Shown here: positions 39,413 to 48,551 of the stretch, in pieces
Layout: every line of letters starts with the position of its first letter
Numbering within the stretch: position 1 is the first letter of the stretch
Assembly: GCA_029058745.1 (NCBI GenBank)
Contig: JAIDXM010000081.1
Span: forward strand, 1-64,000
From: Muribaculaceae bacterium
Lineage (GTDB): Bacteria > Bacteroidota > Bacteroidia > Bacteroidales > Muribaculaceae
DNA length: 64,000 nt
Direction of reading: 5' to 3'
Made by a program: the position numbers and the translations under genes
Notes under the pieces: model-generated
What the model saw: only the letters and a program-made list of their open reading frames with translations
Told to the model about the DNA's origin: nothing
Databases searched by the model: none

Positions 39413-40252
39413 ATGAGATATTTAAAGACGACTCTCGCCGCCCTTGCTATGGGAGTGTCGGGAGTCATGGCACAGACAGATATGGCAGAAATCACACCAA
39501 TCAATCCTGAAGACGCTGTGGTGGAACTGAAGACCAGCATGGGCGACATTACGGTGGAACTGTATAACGACACACCCCTTCACAAGGAAAACTTTCTCAA
39601 GCTTGTAGGGGAAGGGTTCTATGACGGGATCCTGTTCCATAGGGTCATAGACTCGTTTATGATTCAGACAGGCGACCCTGACTCAAAAGGCGCGGCTCCG
39701 GGAGCGCGGCTTGGGTCAGGCAATCCCGGCTACACCATAGCGGCAGAGATAGAGTATCCGACCCATTATCATAAGTATGGCGCACTTGCCGCGGCACGTA
39801 CCGGCGACGCCTATAATCCCGAACGCCGTTCTTCCGGCTCCCAGTTCTATATAGTGACCGGACGCACCATGACAGAGCGTCAGGTGGAGGCAATGGATCT
39901 CAAGCGTAAGAACACCCAGATGGAGCAGGTGTTCCAGAGTCTTGCAATGCAATGCAGGGACACGATTCAGGCGATGCAGAAGGCAGGCGACCAGGAAGGT
40001 CTTGAGACACTCCGGCAGCGACTCATAAAGGAGACAGAAGAAAAGGTTGGTGCTGTGGATTTGCCCGACCAGCTGAAGAAAGATTATGTTGAGCGTGGGG
40101 GCACTCCGCATCTTGACGGCCAATATACTGTCTTCGGGGAGGTGCTAAAAGGGATGGATGTTGTGGATAGAATCCAGAAAGTTGCCACAGACGATGCGGA
40201 TCGTCCCAAAGAGGATATCCGGATAATATCGGCGAAGGTTTTGAAAAAATAG
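39413..40252 (+). CDS. Secreted cyclophilin-type peptidyl-prolyl isomerase
   Basis: A 279-residue protein with a signal peptide (residues 1-21, ending GVMAQ) and a cyclophilin fold: VVELKTSMGDITVELYNDTP, FHRVIDSFMIQTGDP and GSQFYIVTG. Between about residues 145 and 225 a helical, Gln/Lys-rich insertion splits the domain before TPHLDGQYTVFGEVLKGMDVV closes it. It probably assists folding in the periplasm. The frame also opens with a GTG at 39389, but ATG 39413 starts the signal peptide. Confidence 0.9.
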   Translation: MRYLKTTLAALAMGVSGVMAQTDMAEITPINPEDAVVELKTSMGDITVELYNDTPLHKENFLKLVGEGFYDGILFHRVIDSFMIQTGDPDSKGAAPGARLGSGNPGYTIAAEIEYPTHYHKYGALAAARTGDAYNPERRSSGSQFYIVTGRTMTERQVEAMDLKRKNTQMEQVFQSLAMQCRDTIQAMQKAGDQEGLETLRQRLIKETEEKVGAVDLPDQLKKDYVERGGTPHLDGQYTVFGEVLKGMDVVDRIQKVATDDADRPKEDIRIISAKVLKK

Positions 40253-40323
40253 ACATCCCTTTCCCGGAAGACGAAGGAATTAAGTCTTTACAAAATATAA
40301 AGAAATAGAAAAGAGCGGAAAAA

Positions 40324-40354
40324 TTGTGGTTTTGAGATAAAATTCCTAAATTTG
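40324..40354 (+). promoter_or_regulatory. Promoter for the DUF349-serB pair
   Basis: TTG at 40324-40326, 20 bases, TAAATTTG at 40347-40354. Both elements fit the consensus. The site overlaps the upstream end of the open frame at 40352, so translation must begin further down, at ATG 40439. Confidence 0.65.
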
Positions 40355-40438
40355 AAGCTTGAATTACGCAATCACGACGGACTGGACCCAATTTTTCGGC
40401 AGAATGAATGCGTTCAGTCCCCAAAAACTACTATCAGC

Positions 40439-42460
40439 ATGAATGAGCTTGATAAGCAGTCGCTCAGCAATGACGACCTGAACAGCGAGATTGTGGCGGA
40501 TGCCACAACTCAGACAACCGATGTGCCTTCTTCATCAGTGGAATCCACAGATATGGAGGAAACCTGTGCGCTTGAATCGTCTCCTGCGCTTGATTTGGCG
40601 GAGGCAGCCGATCGGATGGCTGAACCGGGAACAGAAAAAGAGTGTGCCACCAGCGTGTCGGCCTCAGAATATACCGAAGGGTCGGCCGTATTGGAGTCGG
40701 AAGAAGCCTCGGATGCTCCTGAGTCAGCAGAAGAGCCGACCTCCAGGAGCTATCATAGCAAGTCAAAGCCAGAGATGGTCGAGGCACTGAGGGAGATTGT
40801 CGCGTCAGGAAATCTGGAAGCCCACAAAGAGGTGGCTGCCATCAAGCAGGCGTATTATACGTTGTTGAACAGAGACGCCATGAACGAACTGACGGCCTTT
40901 GTAGAGGCGGGAAATCCGGCAGAACAGTTCTCCGCCACTCCGGATGAGAGCGAGGTGGAGATGAAGCGTCTGCTTGCGGAATTCCGAGAGAAGCGGGCCG
41001 CCTATCTTGAAGAGAAAGAAGCGTCGCGCAAGAAGAATCTTGAGGAGAAGAACCGTATCGTCGAAGAGTTGCGCCACATAGTGGAGGATATAGACAATAT
41101 CAATCTCCATTTTCCAAAATTCCAGCAGTTGCAGCAGGATTTCAAGGCTGTGGGAGAAGTCCCGGCGGGAGCCGACAATGAGCTGTGGAAGAATTATCAG
41201 GCTGTAGTGGAGATGTTCTACGACCGTCTGAAGATGAACAAGGAATTGCGCGACCTTGATTTCAAGAAGAATCTTGAGATAAAGCAGGGTCTTGTGGAAA
41301 AGGCAAAGGAACTCACCACGCTCGCAGACCCGATAGAGGCTTTCAGAAAACTTCAGGATTTGCATGCCCGTTGGCGTGAGGTTGGTCCGGTGGCAAAGGA
41401 AATCCGCGAAGAGATATGGAACGAGTTCAAGGAGGCATCCACGATTGTCAACAAGAGGCATCAGGATTATTTCCAATCGCGAAAGTCCGAAGAAACTGAA
41501 AACGAGAACAAGAAGACCCAACTATGTGAGAAAGTAGAGGGAATAGACTATTCCGCGTTGAAGACTTTTGCTGATTGGGACAATAAGACAAAGGAAATCA
41601 TCGAGATTCAGAAGGAGTATAAGGGAACCGGATTCGCTCCCAGGAAATCGAACGGTGTGCTGTTTACGCGTTTCCGCAAGGCCTGCGACGATTTCTTCAA
41701 CGCCAAGGCGGAGTATTTCAAGAAAACCAAAGACGAGTTCAAGGAGAACTATGCCCGGAAGGTGGCCCTATGTGAAAAGGCTGAGGCTCTTCTCGAAAGG
41801 GCAGAGGAGAAAGGCGCTTTCGACCAACTTCAGGAGCTGCAGAAAGAGTGGAAGACAGTTGGCGTGGTGCCTCGCAAGCAGGGAGATGAAATCTGGAAGA
41901 GATTCTGTGCGGCTGTCGATGCATTCCATGCGGCAAGAAAGAAACATTTCGGGGCCCAGCGTAGTGAGGAGATGGAGAACCTGAAAACAAAGCAGGCTAT
42001 CGTGGCACAATTGAAATCCATACCGGCCGATGCTGAACGGAAGGATGTGATCGGCAAGATCAGGGAGCTCCAGAACCAATGGCAGGCCACCGGATTTGTC
42101 CCGTTCAAACATAAGGATGCTATCAATACGGAATACCGTGAGGAGCTGAACCGTCTTTTCGGAGCTTTCGACATGCGGGAGTCTCGCCAGCGTATGCGCC
42201 GTTTTGAGGGAGAAGTGAAGAAGATGGATGGCGACGAGCGACAGATTGGCAGAGAGAGGGAACGTCTGGTGAGAGCAATGGAGTCCCGTCAGGCAGAAAT
42301 AAAGACGATAGAGAATAATCTTGGGTTCTTCAAGTTCGGGTCAGGAAATTCGATGCTGAAAGAGTTTGAGCGCAAGATAGAGCGAATCAAAGAAGACATA
42401 AGGCAGATTCAAGAGAAGATTGCCCTCCTTGATTCCAAAGAGACCGAGGCGGCTGAATGA
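40439..42460 (+). CDS. DUF349-repeat coiled-coil protein
   Basis: A 673-residue, highly charged, helical protein. After an acidic low-complexity N-terminus (about 1-110, rich in Glu, Ser and Ala), it holds a row of about five DUF349-like units of about 70-80 residues. These are marked by repeated Trp-containing patterns such as LQKEWKTVGVVPRKQGDEIWKRF, seen again with LQNQWQATGFVPFKHKDAI. The C-terminus is coiled coil. No function is established. Start ATG 40439 is set by the promoter. Its stop overlaps serB by four bases. Confidence 0.85.
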   Translation: MNELDKQSLSNDDLNSEIVADATTQTTDVPSSSVESTDMEETCALESSPALDLAEAADRMAEPGTEKECATSVSASEYTEGSAVLESEEASDAPESAEEPTSRSYHSKSKPEMVEALREIVASGNLEAHKEVAAIKQAYYTLLNRDAMNELTAFVEAGNPAEQFSATPDESEVEMKRLLAEFREKRAAYLEEKEASRKKNLEEKNRIVEELRHIVEDIDNINLHFPKFQQLQQDFKAVGEVPAGADNELWKNYQAVVEMFYDRLKMNKELRDLDFKKNLEIKQGLVEKAKELTTLADPIEAFRKLQDLHARWREVGPVAKEIREEIWNEFKEASTIVNKRHQDYFQSRKSEETENENKKTQLCEKVEGIDYSALKTFADWDNKTKEIIEIQKEYKGTGFAPRKSNGVLFTRFRKACDDFFNAKAEYFKKTKDEFKENYARKVALCEKAEALLERAEEKGAFDQLQELQKEWKTVGVVPRKQGDEIWKRFCAAVDAFHAARKKHFGAQRSEEMENLKTKQAIVAQLKSIPADAERKDVIGKIRELQNQWQATGFVPFKHKDAINTEYREELNRLFGAFDMRESRQRMRRFEGEVKKMDGDERQIGRERERLVRAMESRQAEIKTIENNLGFFKFGSGNSMLKEFERKIERIKEDIRQIQEKIALLDSKETEAAE

Positions 42461-43749
42461 ATCAGTGTATAGCAATGGATAAACCTACAAAAGCTCCCTC
42501 TTTCCCCGTCGCAGACGTGGGGGAGAGGGAACTTATTCTGATTAAAATCTCCGGGGCCGACCGGTGTGGAGTGACATCCGCACTTACGGAGATTCTCGCA
42601 CGATATGACGCCTCGATCCTCGACATAGGACAGGCCGATATCCATCATACCCTGTCTCTCGGAATCCTTTTCAAGACCGACAGCCGACGCAGCGGAGAAA
42701 TCCTGAAGGAACTCCTGTTCAAGACCAGCGACCTTAAGGTGCAGGTGGAGTTCAACATAGTGAGTGAGGCGGAGTATGAGGAATGGGTGGGTATGCAGGG
42801 TAAAAACCGTTACATCATCACCATTCTTGGCCGAAAGATTACCGCCAGACAGATATGCGAGACAACACGTATAATAAGCGGCCAGGGACTCAATATCGAC
42901 GCCATCTCACGTCTCACCGGTCGTATGCCACTCAATGAGGAGGAGTTGCCGGCCACCAAGGCGTGTATAGAGTTTTCGGTCAGAGGCACTCCATCAGACC
43001 GTCTGAAGATGCAGGAGGACTTCATGCAGTTGTCGCAGAAGCTTAATTTCGACATATCATTGCAGGAGGACACGATTTATAGACGTTGTCGCCGTCTGAT
43101 ATGTTTCGATATGGATTCCACTCTTATACGTACGGAGGTGATTGATGAGCTTGCGGACCGTGCCGGGGTAGGCGAGGAGGTGCGGGCCATCACGGAATCA
43201 GCCATGAGGGGAGAAATTGATTTCCAGGAAAGTTTCACACGCAGAGTGGCATTGCTCAAGGGGCTTGATGTCGGCGTGATGAGAGAGATTGCGGAGGATC
43301 TGCCCATAACGGAGGGCGTTGACCGTCTGATGGAGGTTCTGAAGAGGAGTGGCTACAAGACCGCGATACTGTCAGGCGGATTCACGTATTTCGGCAACTA
43401 TCTAAAGCAGAAGTATAATTTCGACTATGTCTATGCCAACGAGCTTGAGGTGGGGCCGGACGGTAAGCTCACCGGGAGGTATGTCGGTGACATTGTAGAT
43501 GGGCGTCGCAAAAAGGAGCTTCTGAGACTTCTTGCTCAGGTGGAGAATATCAATATCGCGCAGACTATCGCGGTGGGGGACGGGGCCAACGACCTTCCGA
43601 TGCTCGCGGAGGCAGGCCTCGGGATAGCTTTCCATGCGAAGCCAAAGGTGAAGGCGGAGGCAAGCCAGAGCATCTCTACCATCGGGATAGACGGAGTATT
43701 GTATTTTCTGGGATTCAAGGACTCATATATATCAGAAAAGGGCACATAG
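42457..43749 (+). CDS. serB: Phosphoserine phosphatase with N-terminal ACT domains
   Basis: Last step of serine synthesis, removing phosphate from phosphoserine. The N-terminal half (about 20-190) has two ACT-like regions (LILIKISGADRCGVTSAL; IITILGRKITARQ) that may sense amino acids. The C-terminal HAD domain has CFDMDSTLIRTEVIDELA with the nucleophile Asp218 and acid Asp220. AILSGGFTYFG and VGDGANDLPML complete it. At 430 residues it is the long form. ATGA overlap with the DUF349 gene implies coupled translation. Confidence 0.93.
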   Translation: MNQCIAMDKPTKAPSFPVADVGERELILIKISGADRCGVTSALTEILARYDASILDIGQADIHHTLSLGILFKTDSRRSGEILKELLFKTSDLKVQVEFNIVSEAEYEEWVGMQGKNRYIITILGRKITARQICETTRIISGQGLNIDAISRLTGRMPLNEEELPATKACIEFSVRGTPSDRLKMQEDFMQLSQKLNFDISLQEDTIYRRCRRLICFDMDSTLIRTEVIDELADRAGVGEEVRAITESAMRGEIDFQESFTRRVALLKGLDVGVMREIAEDLPITEGVDRLMEVLKRSGYKTAILSGGFTYFGNYLKQKYNFDYVYANELEVGPDGKLTGRYVGDIVDGRRKKELLRLLAQVENINIAQTIAVGDGANDLPMLAEAGLGIAFHAKPKVKAEASQSISTIGIDGVLYFLGFKDSYISEKGT

Positions 43750-43884
43750 CCCAGTCCGTGCGACAGGAAAATAATTCTAAAAACACGCGGTCGGGGCTAA
43801 ACCAAAACGTGTTTAATACATTATAAAAGTAAGCATCTCAGTTAAAAAGGGATGGTTGCTTTTTTTTTATATATATTCCACACC

Positions 43885-46203
43885 ATGTTGCATGAATTCA
43901 AAATCCGTCTCCTCCTCCTCTTGTCGGCGATGGTTCTGCCATTCGTTTCAGTAATGTCGCGTGAAAAAGTCGGCCTTGTATTGAGCGGGGGAGGAGCAAA
44001 AGGTATCGCCCATGTAGGCGTGATAAAAGCCCTTGAAGAGAACGGGATACCGGTGGATTATGTGGCCGGGACATCAATGGGGGCCATAGTCGGAAGCCTA
44101 TACAGTTGCGGATGGTCGCCCGATAGGATGATGGATATGTTCACCTCCAAATCATTCGGCTATTGGAGCACCGGGACAATCGACAAAAAACTGGAATATT
44201 ATTTCACGACCCCCTCACCGTCGCCGAAATGGTTCTCCCTGAATCTGAATCTCAAGGACACCACAGGCCTGTTCACGCAGATTATACCGTCGTCACTGAT
44301 TAATCCGATACCTATGAATCTGGAGTTTCTAAAACTCTATTCTCCATATACGGAACAATGTGATGAAGACTTCGACAATCTGTTTGTTCCGTTCAGGTGT
44401 GTGACGAGTGATGTCTATCATAAGCACAAGATAGTATGTTCAGAAGGCTCGCTTGGCGACGCGGTAAGGGCATCGATGAGCTTTCCGCTCGTGTTCAAAC
44501 CGATAGAGATGGACGGAGTGCTCGTCTATGACGGCGGTATCTACGACAATTTCCCAGTGGACGTAATGGAAAAGGATTTTAATCCGGATTTCATAATCGG
44601 GGTGTCGGTTTCATCAGCGGATACAAAACCGATAAAGAACGATGTGTATAGCCAGCTGGAAGACATGATTATCCAGAACAACGATTATTCCGTACCAGCC
44701 GGCAAGGGAGTCAAGATACAGGTACCGGTGCTTGATTTCGGTGTGCTCGATTTCAATCAGGCGAGAACCATATATTCGATAGGATATAAGACCGGATTGT
44801 CGATGGTAGATTCCATAAAGAGACGTATTACGGCGCGGGAGAATCCGGATTCGCTTGCCCGGAGACGCAAGGCATTTGCCTCAAAAACGCCAGAGGTTGT
44901 GTTTGACGCGGTGAAGGTTGAGGGAGCCAGTCCCGGACAGTCCCGTTTCCTTGAGTACCTTTTTGCAGGGACGCGGGAAAGCCGGCCGACACGAATCACT
45001 ATGGAAAAGGTAGAGGATGCTTATTATCGGGCAGTGACCGACGGCAAGCTTTCCGACCTTCTGCCTCAGGCAGAATTCGGCCAGGACGGAAGAGATACTC
45101 TTCTGCTTGACGCAACGGTCAAGAATCCCTATTCAATAGGAGTGGGAGGATGGATTACATCGTCCACCAACAGTATGCTCTACCTGACCCTCGGTTATCA
45201 TACGTTGAGTTTCAACAGCCTTGACCTTGACCTCGGAGCATGGATAGGGCAGTCGTATTATGCCGGCAGGCTTGGCGCCCGGTTCGCGTTGCGATCATCA
45301 CTTCCTTCCTATGTGCAGCTGGAGGCCGTAGTGAGCCGTCAGAAGTATTACGATTCGGAACTGCTCTTTTATCAGAGTTCCACACCCTCATTCATCACCG
45401 ACATACAAGGATTCTTCCGTGGAGGATATTGCTGGGCGATAGGGCGGCTCGCGAAAGGTTATGCCAATGTTGCATATGGATGGGAACGAGATGATTATTT
45501 CCCATACAACAACGGTGATTTCGCATCATCGGGAAAAGACAAGAGCGACTACAGGATAGCCGCGATAAAGACAGGGATTGAACTAAATACACTCAACGAC
45601 AATATGTATCCTTCAGAAGGTAAGGAATGGTTGTTGAACGCGCTTTTAAGCCACGAGCAGAACAGGTTTAAGTCAGCCGCGGGGCAGTCGGGACCGGATA
45701 GCTGGCGTAACCATGTGTCGGCATCCGTGGAATTGTTATGGCGCCATTACTTCGAGCTTCACAAGAATTTCAGGCTTGGCGCGTATTTCAACGGTCTTGT
45801 CACGTTACAGGATATGTATCAGAATTATACCGCCGCTATGATTCATGCCCCGGCCTTCGCCCCGACCCCCTCAACCCGGAATTACTTTAATGTGGCATTC
45901 CGGAGCGACAATTATGTGTCATTGGGGTTGAGTCCGGTGTGGACACCGTTCGGCAAGGCACAGCTCAGGGGAGATTTCTTCGCGTATTGCCCCGTGCGGC
46001 ATGTTGCGTCGGATGATGCGGGGATGGCAGTGTTTGACGGATGGATGCGAAAGCCACAGTTTATCGGAGAGATTGCCGGGGTATATAACTTTCCGTTCGC
46101 AAGTCTGTCAGTGTATGTCAATTATCTGTCATCTCCCTCCCGCAACTGGAATTTCGGAATCAATTTCGGACTCTATTTCCAGGCACCCAAGCTTCTGAGG
46201 TGA
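43885..46203 (+). CDS. Patatin-like phospholipase with outer-membrane barrel (type Vd autotransporter-like)
   Basis: A surface-directed lipase candidate. After a signal peptide (about 1-24) comes a patatin domain with the oxyanion loop SGGGAKGIAHVG, the nucleophile Ser in AGTSMGAIVG (about 61-70) and the Asp of the dyad in YDGGIYDNFPVD (about 213). A POTRA-like linker (about 330-410) leads to a beta-barrel (about 415-772) of the surface-antigen type. The frame begins at ATG 43852, but that start lies in a T-rich stretch and spoils the signal peptide, so I use 43885. The last 31 bases overlap the convergent apbE gene. Confidence 0.87.
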   Translation: MLHEFKIRLLLLLSAMVLPFVSVMSREKVGLVLSGGGAKGIAHVGVIKALEENGIPVDYVAGTSMGAIVGSLYSCGWSPDRMMDMFTSKSFGYWSTGTIDKKLEYYFTTPSPSPKWFSLNLNLKDTTGLFTQIIPSSLINPIPMNLEFLKLYSPYTEQCDEDFDNLFVPFRCVTSDVYHKHKIVCSEGSLGDAVRASMSFPLVFKPIEMDGVLVYDGGIYDNFPVDVMEKDFNPDFIIGVSVSSADTKPIKNDVYSQLEDMIIQNNDYSVPAGKGVKIQVPVLDFGVLDFNQARTIYSIGYKTGLSMVDSIKRRITARENPDSLARRRKAFASKTPEVVFDAVKVEGASPGQSRFLEYLFAGTRESRPTRITMEKVEDAYYRAVTDGKLSDLLPQAEFGQDGRDTLLLDATVKNPYSIGVGGWITSSTNSMLYLTLGYHTLSFNSLDLDLGAWIGQSYYAGRLGARFALRSSLPSYVQLEAVVSRQKYYDSELLFYQSSTPSFITDIQGFFRGGYCWAIGRLAKGYANVAYGWERDDYFPYNNGDFASSGKDKSDYRIAAIKTGIELNTLNDNMYPSEGKEWLLNALLSHEQNRFKSAAGQSGPDSWRNHVSASVELLWRHYFELHKNFRLGAYFNGLVTLQDMYQNYTAAMIHAPAFAPTPSTRNYFNVAFRSDNYVSLGLSPVWTPFGKAQLRGDFFAYCPVRHVASDDAGMAVFDGWMRKPQFIGEIAGVYNFPFASLSVYVNYLSSPSRNWNFGINFGLYFQAPKLLR

Positions 46204-47186
46204 TTGGAGAAGCCATCAGACATCCATATCGAGGAATCGGACAAAATAAGCATCCCTTCAAGCCTGAGATTTTGTAGCATGCTTTTTGATTTCACACTTC
46301 CAGAGGCCATGCAAGCGGTGGCTACGGCATCCGCTTCCATTGCGGAAGGGGCTATCACAGTCGCACTTATGACATCGGTTGACACCGGCCTGCCGGTGAG
46401 AGGGGATATGGTGTGACCGAATGTCTTACCATCCTCTTTTCTGAAGTTCCGGTAGTTGCCGGACGTTGCCATTCCGGCATCGGTTATTTCAATGATTTCG
46501 CATGAATCATGGATTTCAGTGGAATCGGACAATATCGGCATATCAATGGATACGAGCCATCCGCCGCCTCTGGGGCTTTCGCCGGACAATGCCAGTTCCC
46601 CCCCGATTTCCACGAGGAAGTCGGAGACTCCGTTTCTCTTCAACAATGCGGCCACTTCGTCGCATCCGAACCCTTTCGCTATGGCAGAGAAGTTGAACTG
46701 AGTCCTCCTGTCGTCTTTTACAAGGAAGTTGCCGTTGAGGCGGGTCTTTTGTAATCCGACGAAAGGGAGGATGCTGTCAATAGCGACAGTGTCGGCCGAC
46801 ATGCGATGCCCCGGGCCGAATCCCCAAGCTGAAATCAGCGGCGATAGGGTGGGGTCGAACATCCCCGCGCTCGCGATGTTGACCTTTCTGGAAGCCTCAT
46901 ATACTTTAGCAAACCTCTGGTCTATAATCATAGAGTCGGCGTCGTTGACACGGCTCACCACAGAAGACTTGTCGAAGACATTCAGGCTTTTCCCGACATC
47001 GTTCAAAGTCGCGAGGATGGAGTCTCTCAATCCGGGGTTGCCTCGGAACGTGATATGGTATGTCGTGTTCCAAATCATCCCTTCCACCCTGACATATGAA
47101 TCAGAATGACAAGCAGAAATTAACCACCCCGAGAGCATACATGTCAAAAGAGTGAAAAAGCAGGATATGTTCTTTTTGTAAAGCAT
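46173..47186 (-). CDS. apbE: FAD:protein FMN transferase (ApbE), lipoprotein
   Basis: Attaches FMN to Ser/Thr of redox proteins such as the NqrB/C or RnfD/G subunits. The 337 residues start with a lipoprotein signal (Cys at about 26 in SGWLISACHSD). Family motifs are MIWNTTYHITF, NFSAIAKGFGCDEVA, LVEIGGELALSG and TSGNYRNF followed by GHTISPLTGRPV. No flavinylated partner is encoded in this window. The 3' end overlaps the convergent patatin gene by 31 bases. Confidence 0.92.
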   Translation of the reverse strand: MLYKKNISCFFTLLTCMLSGWLISACHSDSYVRVEGMIWNTTYHITFRGNPGLRDSILATLNDVGKSLNVFDKSSVVSRVNDADSMIIDQRFAKVYEASRKVNIASAGMFDPTLSPLISAWGFGPGHRMSADTVAIDSILPFVGLQKTRLNGNFLVKDDRRTQFNFSAIAKGFGCDEVAALLKRNGVSDFLVEIGGELALSGESPRGGGWLVSIDMPILSDSTEIHDSCEIIEITDAGMATSGNYRNFRKEDGKTFGHTISPLTGRPVSTDVISATVIAPSAMEADAVATACMASGSVKSKSMLQNLRLEGMLILSDSSIWMSDGFSNHLRSLGAWK

Positions 47187-47228
47187 AAAGTGAGGAAAAA
47201 AGATTCAAATATTCTGAAAAAACATTGG

Positions 47229-47265
47229 CAAAGTTAGTTAAAACGGATAAAATTCACTACTTTTG
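47229..47265. promoter_or_regulatory. Overlapping divergent promoters (apbE and DJ-1 genes)
   Basis: Plus strand: TTAG (47234-47237), 20 bases, TACTTTTG (47258-47265), facing the DJ-1 gene. Minus strand: TAACTTTG (47236-47229), facing apbE. The minus -7 box overlaps the plus -33 box, so the two polymerases should compete for binding. Confidence 0.5.
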
Positions 47266-47292
47266 GGGGAATAATTATAAAAACTTACTATC

Positions 47293-47883
47293 ATGGGTGA
47301 ATCTTTTTTGTTTCTTGCCGAAGGTTTCGAGGAAGTTGAAGCCTTGACGGCGGTCGATGTGCTGCGCAGAGCGGGTATTGAAGTCAAGACAGTGTCGATA
47401 ACCTCGTCGTTGCAGGTGACCGGGGCTCACGGAGTGACGGTGACCGCCGACCTTCTTTATGACAACACATTATTCACATCTGCGAAATGGCTGATACTGC
47501 CCGGGGGTATGCCAGGGGCAGTCAATCTTTATGAGTTCGCACCTCTGCAGGGTCTTTTGCGCCGGCAGGCGGAGTCAAAGGAGGGCAGGATAGCCGCGAT
47601 ATGTGCGTCGCCGGCAGTTGTGCTTGGTCAGCTGGGACTCCTTGAGGGACATAAGGCTACGTGCTATCCGGGATTTGAGGATAAGCTGGAAGGTGCGGAG
47701 TATGAGGCGAGTCCTGTCGTGGTTGACGGGAAATACGTTCTTGGCAACGGGCCATCGAATGCGTTGTCATGGTCACTGCACATAGTTAAGGAGGAGAAAG
47801 GGCTTGACATTGCAGAGAATGTGGCAAACGGGATGTTGCTTTATCCGAAGATAGATAGCGGATTCAATAACTATTTCGGATGA
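47293..47883 (+). CDS. DJ-1/PfpI-family protein
   Basis: A 196-residue DJ-1-type protein, possibly a glyoxalase III or protein-repair enzyme. The reactive Cys104 sits in AAICASPAVVLG and the partner Glu13 in AEGFEEVEA. Gly-rich WLILPGGMPGAVNL precedes the Cys loop. Length and motif order fit the DJ-1 clade rather than PfpI protease. A leader of about 22 bases follows the overlapping promoter. Confidence 0.9.
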   Translation: MGESFLFLAEGFEEVEALTAVDVLRRAGIEVKTVSITSSLQVTGAHGVTVTADLLYDNTLFTSAKWLILPGGMPGAVNLYEFAPLQGLLRRQAESKEGRIAAICASPAVVLGQLGLLEGHKATCYPGFEDKLEGAEYEASPVVVDGKYVLGNGPSNALSWSLHIVKEEKGLDIAENVANGMLLYPKIDSGFNNYFG

Positions 47884-47894
47884 ATGGTATGCGA

Positions 47895-47931
47895 GGAGGT
47901 GTATCGTGAGAGAAGATTGCGATACACCTCC
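47895..47931 (+). terminator. Stem-loop after the DJ-1 gene
   Basis: A perfect 12-base stem (47895-47906 with 47920-47931, ggaggtgtatcg type) with a 13-base loop between the DJ-1 and YigZ genes. There is no T run, so it may be a weak terminator or an mRNA-stability hairpin. Confidence 0.5.
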
Positions 47932-47954
47932 ATAATATAATCACAAGCCGGACG

Positions 47955-48551
47955 ATGGGCGACACATATTACACTATATCAAAACAGGGGGAGGCTCAGT
48001 TCCGAGAGAAGATGAGCCGTTTCATTTCTTTTGCCATCAAGATAGACAGTGCGGAGATGGCCCGCAGGATAGTAAAGGAATATCAGAACGAATATCATGA
48101 CTCTCGTCATGTGTGCTGGGCATATATGCTTGGCGCTGACAGGAGCGAATGGCAGCTTAATGACAACGGTGAGCCGTCGGGTACCGCCGGCAAGCCGATT
48201 CTTGGTCAGATCAACAGTAAGAACCTGACGGATGTGCTGGTGGTGGTGGTCAGATATTTCGGAGGTATAAAGCTTGGCACGCCGGGTCTGATAGCCGCTT
48301 ACCGTGAGGCCGCCAGACTCGCGCTTGAGGATGCCGGCGTGAAGGAGATGCACAGTATGGCCACAGTGAGGGTTTTATTTCCTTATATATCGGCCGACGG
48401 CGTGATGAAGGTTGTGAAAGCGACAGAGTCAGAGATTCTGGAACGGAGTTTCGACAACACATGCAGTCTTCTGTTGCGTTTCCGGGAAGATTATTCAGAA
48501 GAGATAGTCGGACGCCTCAAAGGCGTGTCCGGTGTGTCAGTTCTGGAGTAG
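47955..48551 (+). CDS. YigZ/IMPACT-family protein
   Basis: A 198-residue protein of the YigZ/IMPACT family, of uncertain function (linked to translation and nutrient stress in eukaryotes). The N-terminal domain contains RHVCWAYMLGA, DNGEPSGTAGKPIL and VVVRYFGGIKLGTPGLIAAYR, the family mark. The C-terminal part (about 130-198) is the smaller alpha/beta domain. Its end overlaps the convergent HAD gene by 15 bases. Confidence 0.9.
   Translation: MGDTYYTISKQGEAQFREKMSRFISFAIKIDSAEMARRIVKEYQNEYHDSRHVCWAYMLGADRSEWQLNDNGEPSGTAGKPILGQINSKNLTDVLVVVVRYFGGIKLGTPGLIAAYREAARLALEDAGVKEMHSMATVRVLFPYISADGVMKVVKATESEILERSFDNTCSLLLRFREDYSEEIVGRLKGVSGVSVLE

Noticed and set aside
40464-42174. Repeated-looking DNA in the DUF349 gene as a possible repeat array or CRISPR
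   Set aside because: The similarity is at protein level (DUF349 units of about 70-80 residues). There are no identical DNA repeats with regular spacers.
43781-43867. Possible terminator or second start region before the patatin gene
   Set aside because: The seven-base stem aaacacg/cgtgttt and the later agcatc/T-run are too weak or broken to call; there is no confident hairpin before the T run.
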